From contig OW387140.1 in the NCBI GenBank assembly GCA_936440205.1, positions 28,579,659 through 28,643,658 of the forward strand: a stretch of 64,000 bases of DNA. Direction: 5' to 3'. Shown here piece after piece: positions 21,658 to 30,790 of this stretch. The notes beneath the pieces were generated by a model. The model ran no database searches. It was not told where the DNA came from and was given only the letters and a program-made list of their open reading frames with translations. This stretch comes from Lepidonotus clava (taxonomy: Eukaryota > Annelida > Polychaeta > Phyllodocida > Polynoidae). A program made the translations under genes and the position numbers. Positions within the stretch are counted from its first letter, which is position 1. Each line of letters opens with the position of its first letter.

Positions 21658-22539
21658 ACCGTCGGCACTCGGTTTCTTGTATATACTAATTCTTATTGAT
21701 TTTAAACAAGTGATTTTATGATCCAATTCCCGGCCTGTGATTGGAACACTTAATTCTGGATCGTTTTCACCGAGTGATTCTGGTGATTTAATTCCCGATC
21801 AGTACCTAGTCCACTTAAGTTCATATATCCAAGAGGCTTCGGCCAGATCGTTCTTACGGGAGCTCCGGACTGTTAACATGGGAGGACTCAGATGTTTCAC
21901 CGCTCTTGCTCGTCGTTGGACACCGCCCTCCTCGTAGAGACGGCCCCTCGCCCAGCCCGCTCCGAGACTTGGTGAGTACAGCCTTCTTCCTATTGTTCTT
22001 TGCATGTTAGGCTGGCTACTAATCGTAGATTTTAAGGAGATTGTTGGCCAAATTCTTCTTGGTGGTTCTCGGCTCGCCCTCACGTGGTTGTATTCCGGAA
22101 GCTGATGTCACTCCCGGAACCAGAAACTGTGTTTCGCTGGTAATTTTAGTAACGGGTAGCGTGGGTGGCCACCTAGTGTTTACTTTTGGTTCCAAGATGG
22201 TGGGCGCGGGCCGAGAGTCAGGATCTTTCGTACTAAACTTATTATCTTTTCCAGGTCCTGCGGTATGTTAGGGTGATGTAAATGAAGCAATGTGACACGG
22301 TTGGCACTGAAAAGCGTCAGGCTATATAATTTTAGTGGGCGGATTGTTTAGGCTAACATGATCAAGTATTTTACCTCGCGCATGGTTGGGCGATATTAGG
22401 GGGTTTTCTGACTAGCGGTTTGTTGACATTACCGATCTAAGTAGGTTTTCTGGAGTGTGGGTAATTCGTATCGTATTGTTATTTTTTTTTTTGTTGATAC
22501 TATTAACTGTTGGGGACTGACACTGCACATGATAATCAG

Positions 22540-22905
22540 GCATGGGTGGCCAGAGATTCCGGTCTGAGTTGTACAACACAAGATTTGCTGTAACAGGATT
22601 CTTTGTTTAGTCGTTATACGTACAGGGCGTTAGTGTAAATGTCTTCATTGGAAACAATTCACATGGGGTGCCCTAGGTAACAAGCGCTTCCCAGGGTGTT
22701 CACCCTGGTAAGTTTAAGTGACAGTAGGTGACCAAGTATTTTGGTCCAGACTTCCCAGCATTAGATTGGCTGTGACAGAATTCTTTGATGAGTTGTCCCC
22801 CTTACAGAGTACTGGAAAGATTGACGTGTCGGCCACGTAAGGCGACACCACAGGTGGAGCCGTCCAACGAGCTGTTGGCGACTCCAAGGTAAGTTTGAGA
22901 TGTAG
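22540..22905 (+). repeat. Tandemly duplicated ~182-bp module with splice-like ends
   Basis: Two copies share GCTGTRACAGRATTCTTTG and end in GGTAAGTTTRAG. In copy 1 an acceptor-like TACAG ends at 22625 and a donor GTAAGT starts at 22708. In copy 2 TTACAG ends at 22807 and GTAAGT starts at 22889. The spacing between copies is 181-182 bp for both signals, enclosing 82- and 81-base exon-like stretches on the + strand, the strand of the antisense gene. Another donor-like GTGAGTAC starts at 21972. They may be untranslated exons of the antisense transcript. Confidence 0.5.
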
Positions 22906-24856
22906 TGGCGAAGGCCACAGATACCCATCCCATGTTTTAGTCTAACAGCAAGACTTCGTCAGTGTCATTGTGTTAGAATAAGTGTTAGAGTGAGTATTAT
23001 TGTCCAGAGTCGTCTCGAAGAGGAAAAAATACTACTGTGAGGAGACCGAGATGAAGTCTCTAAGACACTGAATGAACTCCCAGATGAAGATTCTGTATGA
23101 ATATAATGAAAGAAGGAATGGTATCCTCATTAAGAGCTGGAAAGGCACCAACACCACAAAGATTATCAAGCGTCCCAAGCAGAGATACATGTGTGTGCAC
23201 CGTGGGAGTTCGTACATTCATAGATCAGGCCTTAGTAGGCGCCGTTCCATTGAACGCAGAAGCCACGCTTATCAGTGCCCGAGATTGCCAAACATCTCAG
23301 ACAGTGATATCCTTGTGATGAATGAGTGGGAGCCTATGCTCACAGGTCGGGACTGAGCCGTTACAAGAACATCCACCTACAAAGGTTTCATGAGTGCCCG
23401 AGAGTTGATGCAAAACTGTCCCGCTCAGATTCCCTAACCGACCTCATGGGGAGATAAGAATAATGATAGTAATTGGATCCCTGGTGATTTACCTTAAGGG
23501 GTCACAAGGGTCAATACTCTTGATAACACTCTTTCTGTACAGTGTGTTAGAATAATTACCCAATACACTCCAAAGATTTATACGCAAACAAGTTAACACC
23601 CCCTTCAAGGGTGACAACTGTTCTAACATATTTGACTCCATTTTATGAAGCATTCGCTTTAAAACCCCAGTTTTGTTCTTATTGAATGATTTTGTTACGA
23701 CAAAATCCCTTCTTTCCCTGCTAGTTACAGGTGGTAGCTCGGCGTTCACCCCCTACATTCAGCCTGGGGTTTGAAGACCGAGTTCCACTTTATATTGGGT
23801 AGTGGCGCCCTTCTGAATGCAAACGGGTGCGCCACTAACTCCAAACGGTTCACTGAATAGATATTATACCTATGTTAACAGTGACATTTCACTGTCTACC
23901 CTATACTCTACATCACATGGGAAAAACCAACATGGCAAGCGGTTGGGGTAGCGTTTTCATTCCGTGAGGTATAAATGTCATTAAAGGACATTAAGTAGTA
24001 ACTGTACAAAGGAGGCTGAGATTATTCGTTCCTTATTTGTTATCACTAGAGGATCGGGTCTCAGATTCAGGTTCACTTCTGATCGGATTCCCGGTCCTCA
24101 TTAGTTACATGTGGTTTGTCGGTACCCTCCCATTCATAGGACCAGAATGGGCAGCACCGAGTTTCCATTGTTATAATTGGGAGCAGACTGCATATATATT
24201 TTTTTTTTTTTTTAATAATATGCAGCCTACACCCCCTTTAAATTATAGAGATGTGTAAATGCATCTCCTTAGATCACTTACTTCCAGACAGCACCTAGTA
24301 AGTCGGGCCTTTACCGAAGTACAGTACAAGGTTAAACCCGTTTTCTTGTTCAGGTCTATGCCCGTTTCTCTTGTGGAGAGTCAAGACTACTCCTGAAAAG
24401 ACTCCGCCCCCAGCTTATCCTAACTATGCGCATGCCGGGCAGGGATAGGTAGTGCTAAAGACAGAGTTAGAATTTTTTTATCTCCTTTCTAATAGATCGG
24501 GTAAACTTATCAGCTCTGGGTGTCAACCAAGTTTATTGTAGCTTGTTCATCAGGGAATCAGTAGTCCATGTCCCCCCTCTTCAGCTCAACTGTTGAGCGG
24601 AGACCTGGATACTTTTAGCGCCACGACGGCGGTCAAGACTAATTTTCATTCATTTATTTTATTTTATTTTCCTCGACGGCGGTCAGCTCTGAAGCCGCTC
24701 ATTTTCTTTATTAATTTTAATTATTTCTAATTTTTTACCCGGGTCGAAACTTGACTTCTTGCCGTTTTGTCTCTGTCCCGATTAAAACTGGTCTAAAAGT
24801 GGTCTAAATAATTTAGTCTTGAATTATGGGCAGTTGTTCATATACTAGTTGTCGTT

Positions 24857-24888
24857 GGATCCTGACTTTTATGTTAAAGTCAGGATCC
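24857..24888. other. Perfect hairpin, 13-bp stem, 6-base loop
   Basis: GGATCCTGACTTT, loop TATGTT, AAAGTCAGGATCC. It lies in the non-coding 3' region of the LTR element. Stem length and short loop suggest a folded RNA on either strand. Confidence 0.7.
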
Positions 24889-26150
24889 TTTGACCTAAGA
24901 CATACGGTGATCCAGTGGCCATTTACACATAACCAAGACGACGGGGCTATTAATAAGGACAGCACCTCGCTCCACCGCCTTGTGAGTTTTCGCTACAGCT
25001 TCTCCCCCCCCAGGGATGGCTTATCCCGTCTGAGGGAGTCGCAATATAGTGAGAGAGAGCCGAGCACCCTGTGAATGTCACCAATTCGCCATTGTCCCGT
25101 AACCACATTTCCTTGTGACCTCCGTTATAGCTCCCAAATAGAGCACGCCTTGTCAGGATTTGCACATATCCTTGCCGCTGCAGCGTGTCTATGCCAGGAG
25201 CAAACGAGCCACGTATAAGGTACTCTCGTGTGCTGTCACAGAGCGTCCCCCCTGAGAATGTTACTAATTATTCTGCGTTCTTATTATATTTTGCCCAAAA
25301 TTCCCTGAGGAAGAGCTCTTAGTTACACAAATATTGGTTTGCTTTATATATTAGTTTTTAGGTAAATTTCTTTCTACTCGTCGATTTTTTTTGTGATGAA
25401 GGGACCGCTTGTCAGGAGCCAATCCACCCGGGGCATAGTGACTGCCATGGTCGGGCGTCCACCCCAGTGCCCTTCGCAGCGTCGGTGACGCGTAACCCCA
25501 ACGTCCTGCCTCCTGTCAGGCACCACTGACACCAGGCCTGTGGGCAGGCTCCTGCTGCTTGTGCAACCCCCTCATCTTGGAGAAGAGTATATATGTAAGC
25601 ATGCTAAAGAATAGACAGTGGCGTTCCCCAAGTGGCTCCTGTACTGCAGCCCGATCCTAGCGGTAACAACAGCACAGGGGCCAGGTGTAGATGGTACTTG
25701 CTTGGGGAAGTTCACTTCGCTCGTTGGGAGCATTGGTCCCGTTGAGCGCTCTTAGGTTTTATACAGAATTTTGAGTTTTTCTTTTAAAATGCTGAAATTT
25801 CGCGACACTAGGATCGGTTCCAAATGGTTCCCTACTTTAAAAGAGTTGCCAAATCAATAACAATTAGAGTGTTGAGCTAGGCTACCGGGCATGGGACACT
25901 CGACTTGAGCGAAATTTAGATAACCCATGGGTCCATAGAGAGACGGTTGGACCAGCCTACCCGAACTAAGTTTTTCCTGACTGGTGAATCCTTATTGCTC
26001 AGGCTAGTCAACAGAACCCTACCTACCCAAACAGGTATCGCCCAGCGAACTTCCTGTAACATTTTAGTTTTAGTTTTCGTACCTCTGTGTTATTAATTCA
26101 CCAATTTTACCTGTACAGTACTAGGTCAGGTTTTACCACTCGTTACATTG

Positions 26151-28910
26151 TCATATGATAACTTCATAAACCGTTCCTGGATTTATTTCGGATGTCCCTG
26201 GCCTTATTGTCTTTCGTGCAGATCCTGTTCCGGTCGCTGTTGAGGTGGGCGTGGTCGATCTAGGAGGAGCGTTAGGCATTGTTCCTTGTCCCAACACCGG
26301 TTGAGGCCAGTCCGCTCCGACATCGGACCACCCTGCGTCGATGAGGCGAGGTACTCCCATGGGTACAGGAGTGGCTAGCCCCGAGGAATATCTCAGTAGT
26401 CTGGCCCTGGTATTGTATTTTAAGTTACTCATCATCAGACGGGCGAGTTTTTTAGATACCCTCAGGGTGTCGGGTAGTGGCACCTTAGATGGGTGCTGTC
26501 CAGGTCTAGTTGCTGCTCCCATCAGCTGCGCCCCCCAGGTTACCGTCAGAGTATACTTCAGACACAGCTGGGTCACCAGTAGATCCCTAATGAGCACATA
26601 GCCTTCAGTATAAGTGTGGTCTGAAGGCATAGCCAGTTCGCCTAGGAAGATTGTTTCTATCATATGTGGATTGGCAAACTGTACGTACAACCCATCCACA
26701 GTTTTTCCTCTAATATTTCTCCACTTTCGCCACACGAGGACCACTATGGCGATGACGAGTACTGCCAGTAATATAGCAAGTACTGCCACCGCAGTGGGGT
26801 TAGCGGTCGTGTCCGGGCATCCAGTTAGTTCCTTTTCACTGCGCAGCAGCTCCTCCGGGTCCGCCGCCTCCAAGGCCATGGCCCGAGGTAAAGTCATGGT
26901 TAGTCCGGCCAGGGCAGCCTTGCCTTGGTGGTTCCGCCAGCACTTCCAGAGAACACATCCAATAATTGTCACAGCTACCACTATGCAAAAGATGGTGAGG
27001 AGACCAAAACCGCCTCCGAAGTTGCCTATAGAGAACCACGGGGCGTGTTTCTCTACCTCATAACGGTCAGTCGCTTTCTTGATACCCTTGGCCAAGTCTT
27101 TACGGTGTTTTTGTATTCGTTTGGCCAGGGAGGTTACAGGTATTTTGGCCTTCAGGCTTTCCTCGATTTCCAGCAGGTCTTTCCTAATTGTTTCAGGGAT
27201 AGGGTCTGATTCTAACATAGTGGGTTCGTTTTTGGACGTCGTGAAATTCATGTCCCACCCCTTCACACGACTTGCTGCTTCCAACAGGTCATTATGTGGG
27301 TACACAACCGTGGTGATCCTGGTGTGCTTGTCACAATTTCGCAAGCTATACGGTATCCATGCTCCTTGTGTTTGGAATGCACAGTCGCATTCCACCTGAA
27401 CCCTTGCATAATTTTCTATGTTCACACCGACCGCAGGCTGGTTTCTGCAAATCATTTGGCCTCGGGTGTCGGCGCTGACCACTAGCATATCTCCGTCGTC
27501 TAGATACACTGCCATCTCTCCGAAGTCTGCTTCCAGTAGATAGTCCAGTTCACATTTTTCTTGGATCGCTAGGTCGTCGCGCCTCAGTAGCGCAGCAGTG
27601 CAGGTGTTGTCTGTAATCTTTTTCATATAAGGTAGGTCCTTACAGAGCGTGATGGTCTGTCCATAACAACCTGACCAACTGCCACTAGCCAATGGTACGT
27701 AATACTGGCGGGACATGGACATGGCGACACTTTTGGGTAGATTAACAATTTGGAGAGCGTCCTTCTTAAGTCGTCCCCTAACCGTCACTGGCACAGGAAA
27801 AGTTAGTACTTCGTAGACCCGGAACAAATGTTCATCAGCCACCACAGGCACCCTTACATACACTATAAATTCCTGAGTGGTTTCATTGAATTTGAACGAA
27901 GGTTGACTGTTCTCGTAATAGAAGGAAGGATCTGTGAACGCGACATGGAACCTGGGGTGGATCCCCTTCAGATATCTGTTCACTTCCTGGATCGCTCCGA
28001 CCATATATTGGCGGGGTACCAAGTCCATAGTCAGCTGGCCCCGCGTCAGGCGCTGTACACCTTTCCTGAACACGCGAGTCTGCTCTACCATTAGTTGAAG
28101 ATACACCATCTCTCCTAACTTGTCTTCCAGAGCGACCGGTATCATATTCAGGTACAGTTCCATCCAATCCACCTTATGTTGCACGAGTTTCAACCTTCGG
28201 CGAGTCGTGTTGTGTGCCTTATTTAGTGATCTTAGATTGTCCAGTAGGCCTATCACGACATGGTTAACCTTTTCGACAGCCTCGTCATGTTTTTCATTCA
28301 TCAGAGCCAAGTCTTCGATCATTTGGCTCGAAGACTCCTGCAATACTCTAATCAATTCTCTGTTATATTTGACATCAGCCGCCAGTCCTTGATTCCAAGA
28401 GGTTGGAAGCGGAAAGGTCGGCCATCCTGGATCGTCCAGCATTGTGGGCAACTTCTTCATTCTCTTAACCCTTCCACCTGGATTTAATTCCGACTCTTGA
28501 TTTTGAAGGTCTTGTTGAGTGTTCTTTATTAGGGAACTTAAGGTTTCATTAAGAACTTCTCGGTACCGACCCTTAAGTGCCTGTGACGTCTGATCCATCC
28601 AACTGACCAGCGACCTGATATGGTAGCAGGCCCGATCAAGGGCGTCTCCTCCTTGTAGATATCGGTGACAGACCTGGCCAAAGGTAGCCTTGTTGAAGGA
28701 GCGTCTCCTTGGGATAGTGATTAGGAAGCCTTGTCGGACGTGTGTTATATCCGCGGTGGACATTAACTTTCCTGGTTTTAACACTACTCCATATTGTTCT
28801 AAAGCTATCACTTCAGCGTTAGGGGCTAGCCCTTCAGGTGGGCTGGAGTCGTTATGCACTCCCCTAATGCCCCCTATTATAGCTAATACGAACAGCACTA
28901 GCCACTTCAT
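26151..28910 (-). CDS. Envelope-like membrane glycoprotein frame of the LTR element (919 aa)
   Basis: It is positioned as env, downstream of pol. It starts with a signal peptide (residues ~1-17, hydrophobic, ending near GVHND), followed by a ~615-residue ectodomain with coiled-coil-like and Cys-containing parts and several NXT/S sites. A first hydrophobic span lies at ~635-658, a short polar link follows, a second span lies at ~706-730, and the tail is ~190 residues with a Thr/Ser/Pro-rich end. A family resemblance to the fusion-type envelope proteins of insect errantiviruses is plausible but not demonstrated; two membrane spans and a long tail are atypical. It is probably made from a spliced RNA, as in other env-bearing elements. 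The frame looks whole. Confidence 0.8.
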   Translation of the reverse strand: MKWLVLFVLAIIGGIRGVHNDSSPPEGLAPNAEVIALEQYGVVLKPGKLMSTADITHVRQGFLITIPRRRSFNKATFGQVCHRYLQGGDALDRACYHIRSLVSWMDQTSQALKGRYREVLNETLSSLIKNTQQDLQNQESELNPGGRVKRMKKLPTMLDDPGWPTFPLPTSWNQGLAADVKYNRELIRVLQESSSQMIEDLALMNEKHDEAVEKVNHVVIGLLDNLRSLNKAHNTTRRRLKLVQHKVDWMELYLNMIPVALEDKLGEMVYLQLMVEQTRVFRKGVQRLTRGQLTMDLVPRQYMVGAIQEVNRYLKGIHPRFHVAFTDPSFYYENSQPSFKFNETTQEFIVYVRVPVVADEHLFRVYEVLTFPVPVTVRGRLKKDALQIVNLPKSVAMSMSRQYYVPLASGSWSGCYGQTITLCKDLPYMKKITDNTCTAALLRRDDLAIQEKCELDYLLEADFGEMAVYLDDGDMLVVSADTRGQMICRNQPAVGVNIENYARVQVECDCAFQTQGAWIPYSLRNCDKHTRITTVVYPHNDLLEAASRVKGWDMNFTTSKNEPTMLESDPIPETIRKDLLEIEESLKAKIPVTSLAKRIQKHRKDLAKGIKKATDRYEVEKHAPWFSIGNFGGGFGLLTIFCIVVAVTIIGCVLWKCWRNHQGKAALAGLTMTLPRAMALEAADPEELLRSEKELTGCPDTTANPTAVAVLAILLAVLVIAIVVLVWRKWRNIRGKTVDGLYVQFANPHMIETIFLGELAMPSDHTYTEGYVLIRDLLVTQLCLKYTLTVTWGAQLMGAATRPGQHPSKVPLPDTLRVSKKLARLMMSNLKYNTRARLLRYSSGLATPVPMGVPRLIDAGWSDVGADWPQPVLGQGTMPNAPPRSTTPTSTATGTGSARKTIRPGTSEINPGTVYEVII

Positions 28911-29058
28911 TGTCTTTGTTTTGGCCTTAGCGATAGTTTGAGAAAGTTAATTTTGCAGTTTATCTAAAACATGTTCACAGCAAAGTTACCTTATTTTTCT
29001 GCGCACTACTATCATCCATGCGCCGAAAAATGCTCTCCTCTCGGGCTTCCTGGTCTGT
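28911..29058. other. Gap between accessory frame and envelope-like frame
   Basis: 148 bp without a supported frame. Confidence 0.4.
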
Positions 29059-29628
29059 TTAGTTTGGGACATGCTCGTAGAGGTTTTGCCCGTTGTCATT
29101 TACCACTCGCCTGATGATCCCGCTCTCGTCCTTGGTGACCGTGATCCTCAAGCCTCTCATACGTTCGCAGGACGAGGGGCGCATTGCTCTGAGGGGTCTT
29201 GGCCTAGTAGGTTCCAGTCCGAAACGGCCCCCGTTGGATCGTACGACGGTTGGCTCGAGGGGTATGGGTTCGGTACCTGTGGTTGGTTTGTCGCTGGGAG
29301 TGGACTCGGCCACAGTGGGCCCCCCGGCTGGTTGGTTGGCGTCCACTGCTGCTGGTTCCATAGCAGTGGTGAGGGATTGGCGTTGCAGCTCGTTGTCAAG
29401 CTGCTCAAGTCTAAACAAGCGGGGTCCGCAGGCTGCAAGTGGTGGAGGAGGGGAGCTCCCGCTGGCCCGTTCCCCACCGGTGGGGTTGGCGCGTGTTGAA
29501 CGGGTGCTACCTCCACTTTTAGTCCTGGAGCGGCGACGGTTAGCTGTTCCCCTCCCGATCGCCTTTCCAGAGTGGGCAGAGGTCGGCCGCCTCGTGTTGT
29601 TTGTAGGCTGGTACTTTCCTTGACGCAT
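29059..29628 (-). CDS. Accessory frame B of the LTR element (189 aa)
   Basis: A basic N-terminal half rich in Arg/Ser/Thr is followed by Pro/Glu/Thr-rich sequence and a short C-terminal part (RGLRITVTKDESGIIRRVV) that looks folded. It overlaps accessory frame A for about 470 bases in another frame. It has no recognisable family. It may be an independent protein or be expressed by splicing or frameshifting, both used by complex retroelements. Confidence 0.45.
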   Translation of the reverse strand: MRQGKYQPTNNTRRPTSAHSGKAIGRGTANRRRSRTKSGGSTRSTRANPTGGERASGSSPPPPLAACGPRLFRLEQLDNELQRQSLTTAMEPAAVDANQPAGGPTVAESTPSDKPTTGTEPIPLEPTVVRSNGGRFGLEPTRPRPLRAMRPSSCERMRGLRITVTKDESGIIRRVVNDNGQNLYEHVPN

Positions 29629-30128
29629 TTAGAGTTTTGTGTGGTCCTTTGAATGAAAGGAGCTATCTGAGTTTTAATCTCAGCTAACTGTTTGTTTGAT
29701 TTTGGCACATCCAGCCCTACTGTTCTCCTAATTTCGTCAACAGTCTCGAATAGTTGGAACAGTGGTTGCGTAAGGTCCCAGAACCAGCCGGCCTGTATCT
29801 GCACTGGTTGGTTGACCGCTTCCTCCTTCTGAACCGGCTTGGCCAACGCCGTTAGCCTTGGCTCGGGCTCCGAGTCACTCACCTCAGATAAATTGTAGAA
29901 GTCTTTATCTGCGGTCTTCTTTTTGGCTGGAGCCGATTTAGCGGACCTCTTGGCTCCGCCTGTGGTCGTTCTGGTGGGCCGCCGGGCTGGTGTCCTTGGT
30001 TTCTTCCGGGCAATCCCGGCGTCGGTCGAGTCCGGACGGACACCGCCCCGGCCCGGCCAACTCCACCGCCTAAGGGTCTGAGCCGGTTGTTTCTTAGCAC
30101 TCTCCTTCTCGACTGCCTTTTCTTTCAT
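29157..30128 (-). CDS. Accessory frame A of the LTR element (323 aa)
   Basis: It lies between pol and the envelope-like frame on the same strand. The first ~80 residues are strongly basic (Lys/Arg/Pro/Ala-rich, like a nucleic-acid-binding or nuclear-targeting tail). An acidic, Ser-containing patch (SEVSDSEPEP) and a helical middle (GWFWDLTQPLFQLFETVDEI) follow. The C-terminal half is Pro/Asn/Gln-rich and overlaps frame B. No family is recognised. Confidence 0.55.
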   Translation of the reverse strand: MKEKAVEKESAKKQPAQTLRRWSWPGRGGVRPDSTDAGIARKKPRTPARRPTRTTTGGAKRSAKSAPAKKKTADKDFYNLSEVSDSEPEPRLTALAKPVQKEEAVNQPVQIQAGWFWDLTQPLFQLFETVDEIRRTVGLDVPKSNKQLAEIKTQIAPFIQRTTQNSKCVKESTSLQTTRGGRPLPTLERRSGGEQLTVAAPGLKVEVAPVQHAPTPPVGNGPAGAPLLHHLQPADPACLDLSSLTTSCNANPSPLLWNQQQWTPTNQPGGPLWPSPLPATNQPQVPNPYPSSQPSYDPTGAVSDWNLLGQDPSEQCAPRPANV

Positions 30129-30790
30129 TTGGTAAAATCCTAAAAGAATGGCCCAACGAACCTTCCCTTGGTAGGCAGCGCCCTCAGGGTGGGCCGGCTA
30201 ATCCGTTTCCTTCTCAGGGGGACGATAATCCTTCCCTCCGTGTCCGCAGGGAAAGTAGTGGTTCCCTTTGGATTGCTATGTGGCCGGAGGGCTAGACAGT
30301 TCCCCATGAGTCGGTGGATCAGTGTCCCAGCTAAGTTCTCTTTCTGCTCCTTCCAGGAGAAGTCGGAGGTTGAACAACCTTCTATCTCCAACTTCTGTTC
30401 AGAGATAGAATCAATTTCTATCCCCGCCTCCTCCCAAGCTGGGTTGCGCGTACAATCACCTGCAGCAGAGGTGACCGTCTAGGAGCAGAGTTGCGGACCG
30501 ACTGGTGGATCGGCGCGGATCCCACGAAATTATAACCGATCCGCTTGTCCATGCCGTCTCCATATTTGGAGCTGTATCTTGTTTCAGGTGGGGGGGAACG
30601 CTTGCATCCGGTCCCAAGAGATGACGCCCAACCACTGGCATCTCTCTTGGCGTGCGCACCCTCCCTTTCTGCCACGCCCCCTGGGCGCGGCAAGGTGGCC
30701 GTGAGGTAGACCACCTGTTCCATTAGCGCTGATGCTAACGGTGCCGCTCCGCCGAATCTTTATTTTCACAGGGCGGCTAAATTTCCTGCA
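30129..30790 (-). other. Spacer between pol and accessory frames
   Basis: Two small minus-strand frames (30140-30391, 83 codons; 30418-30723, 101 codons) are present but have no recognisable features. GC-rich. I do not call them genes. Confidence 0.4.

Larger units (their letters stand above)
21658..26150. other. Long non-coding 3' region of the LTR element
   Basis: About 4.5 kb between the antisense gene and the end of the envelope-like frame. Several short frames exist on both strands (for example 23072-23356, +), none recognisable. It contains a duplicated 182-bp module (22540-22905), two more copies of CGACGGCGGTCA (24624-24635 and 24674-24685) and a perfect 13-bp-stem hairpin at 24857-24888. 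Such a long untranslated 3' region is unusual for an LTR retroelement. Confidence 0.6.

Noticed and set aside
23072-23356. 94- and 73-codon + strand frames in the 3' region of the LTR element
   Set aside because: Considered as further antisense genes. No family match, and the two frames overlap one another.
29071-29623. Two long + strand frames opposite the accessory frames
   Set aside because: They mirror the biased composition of the minus-strand frames and have no independent support.
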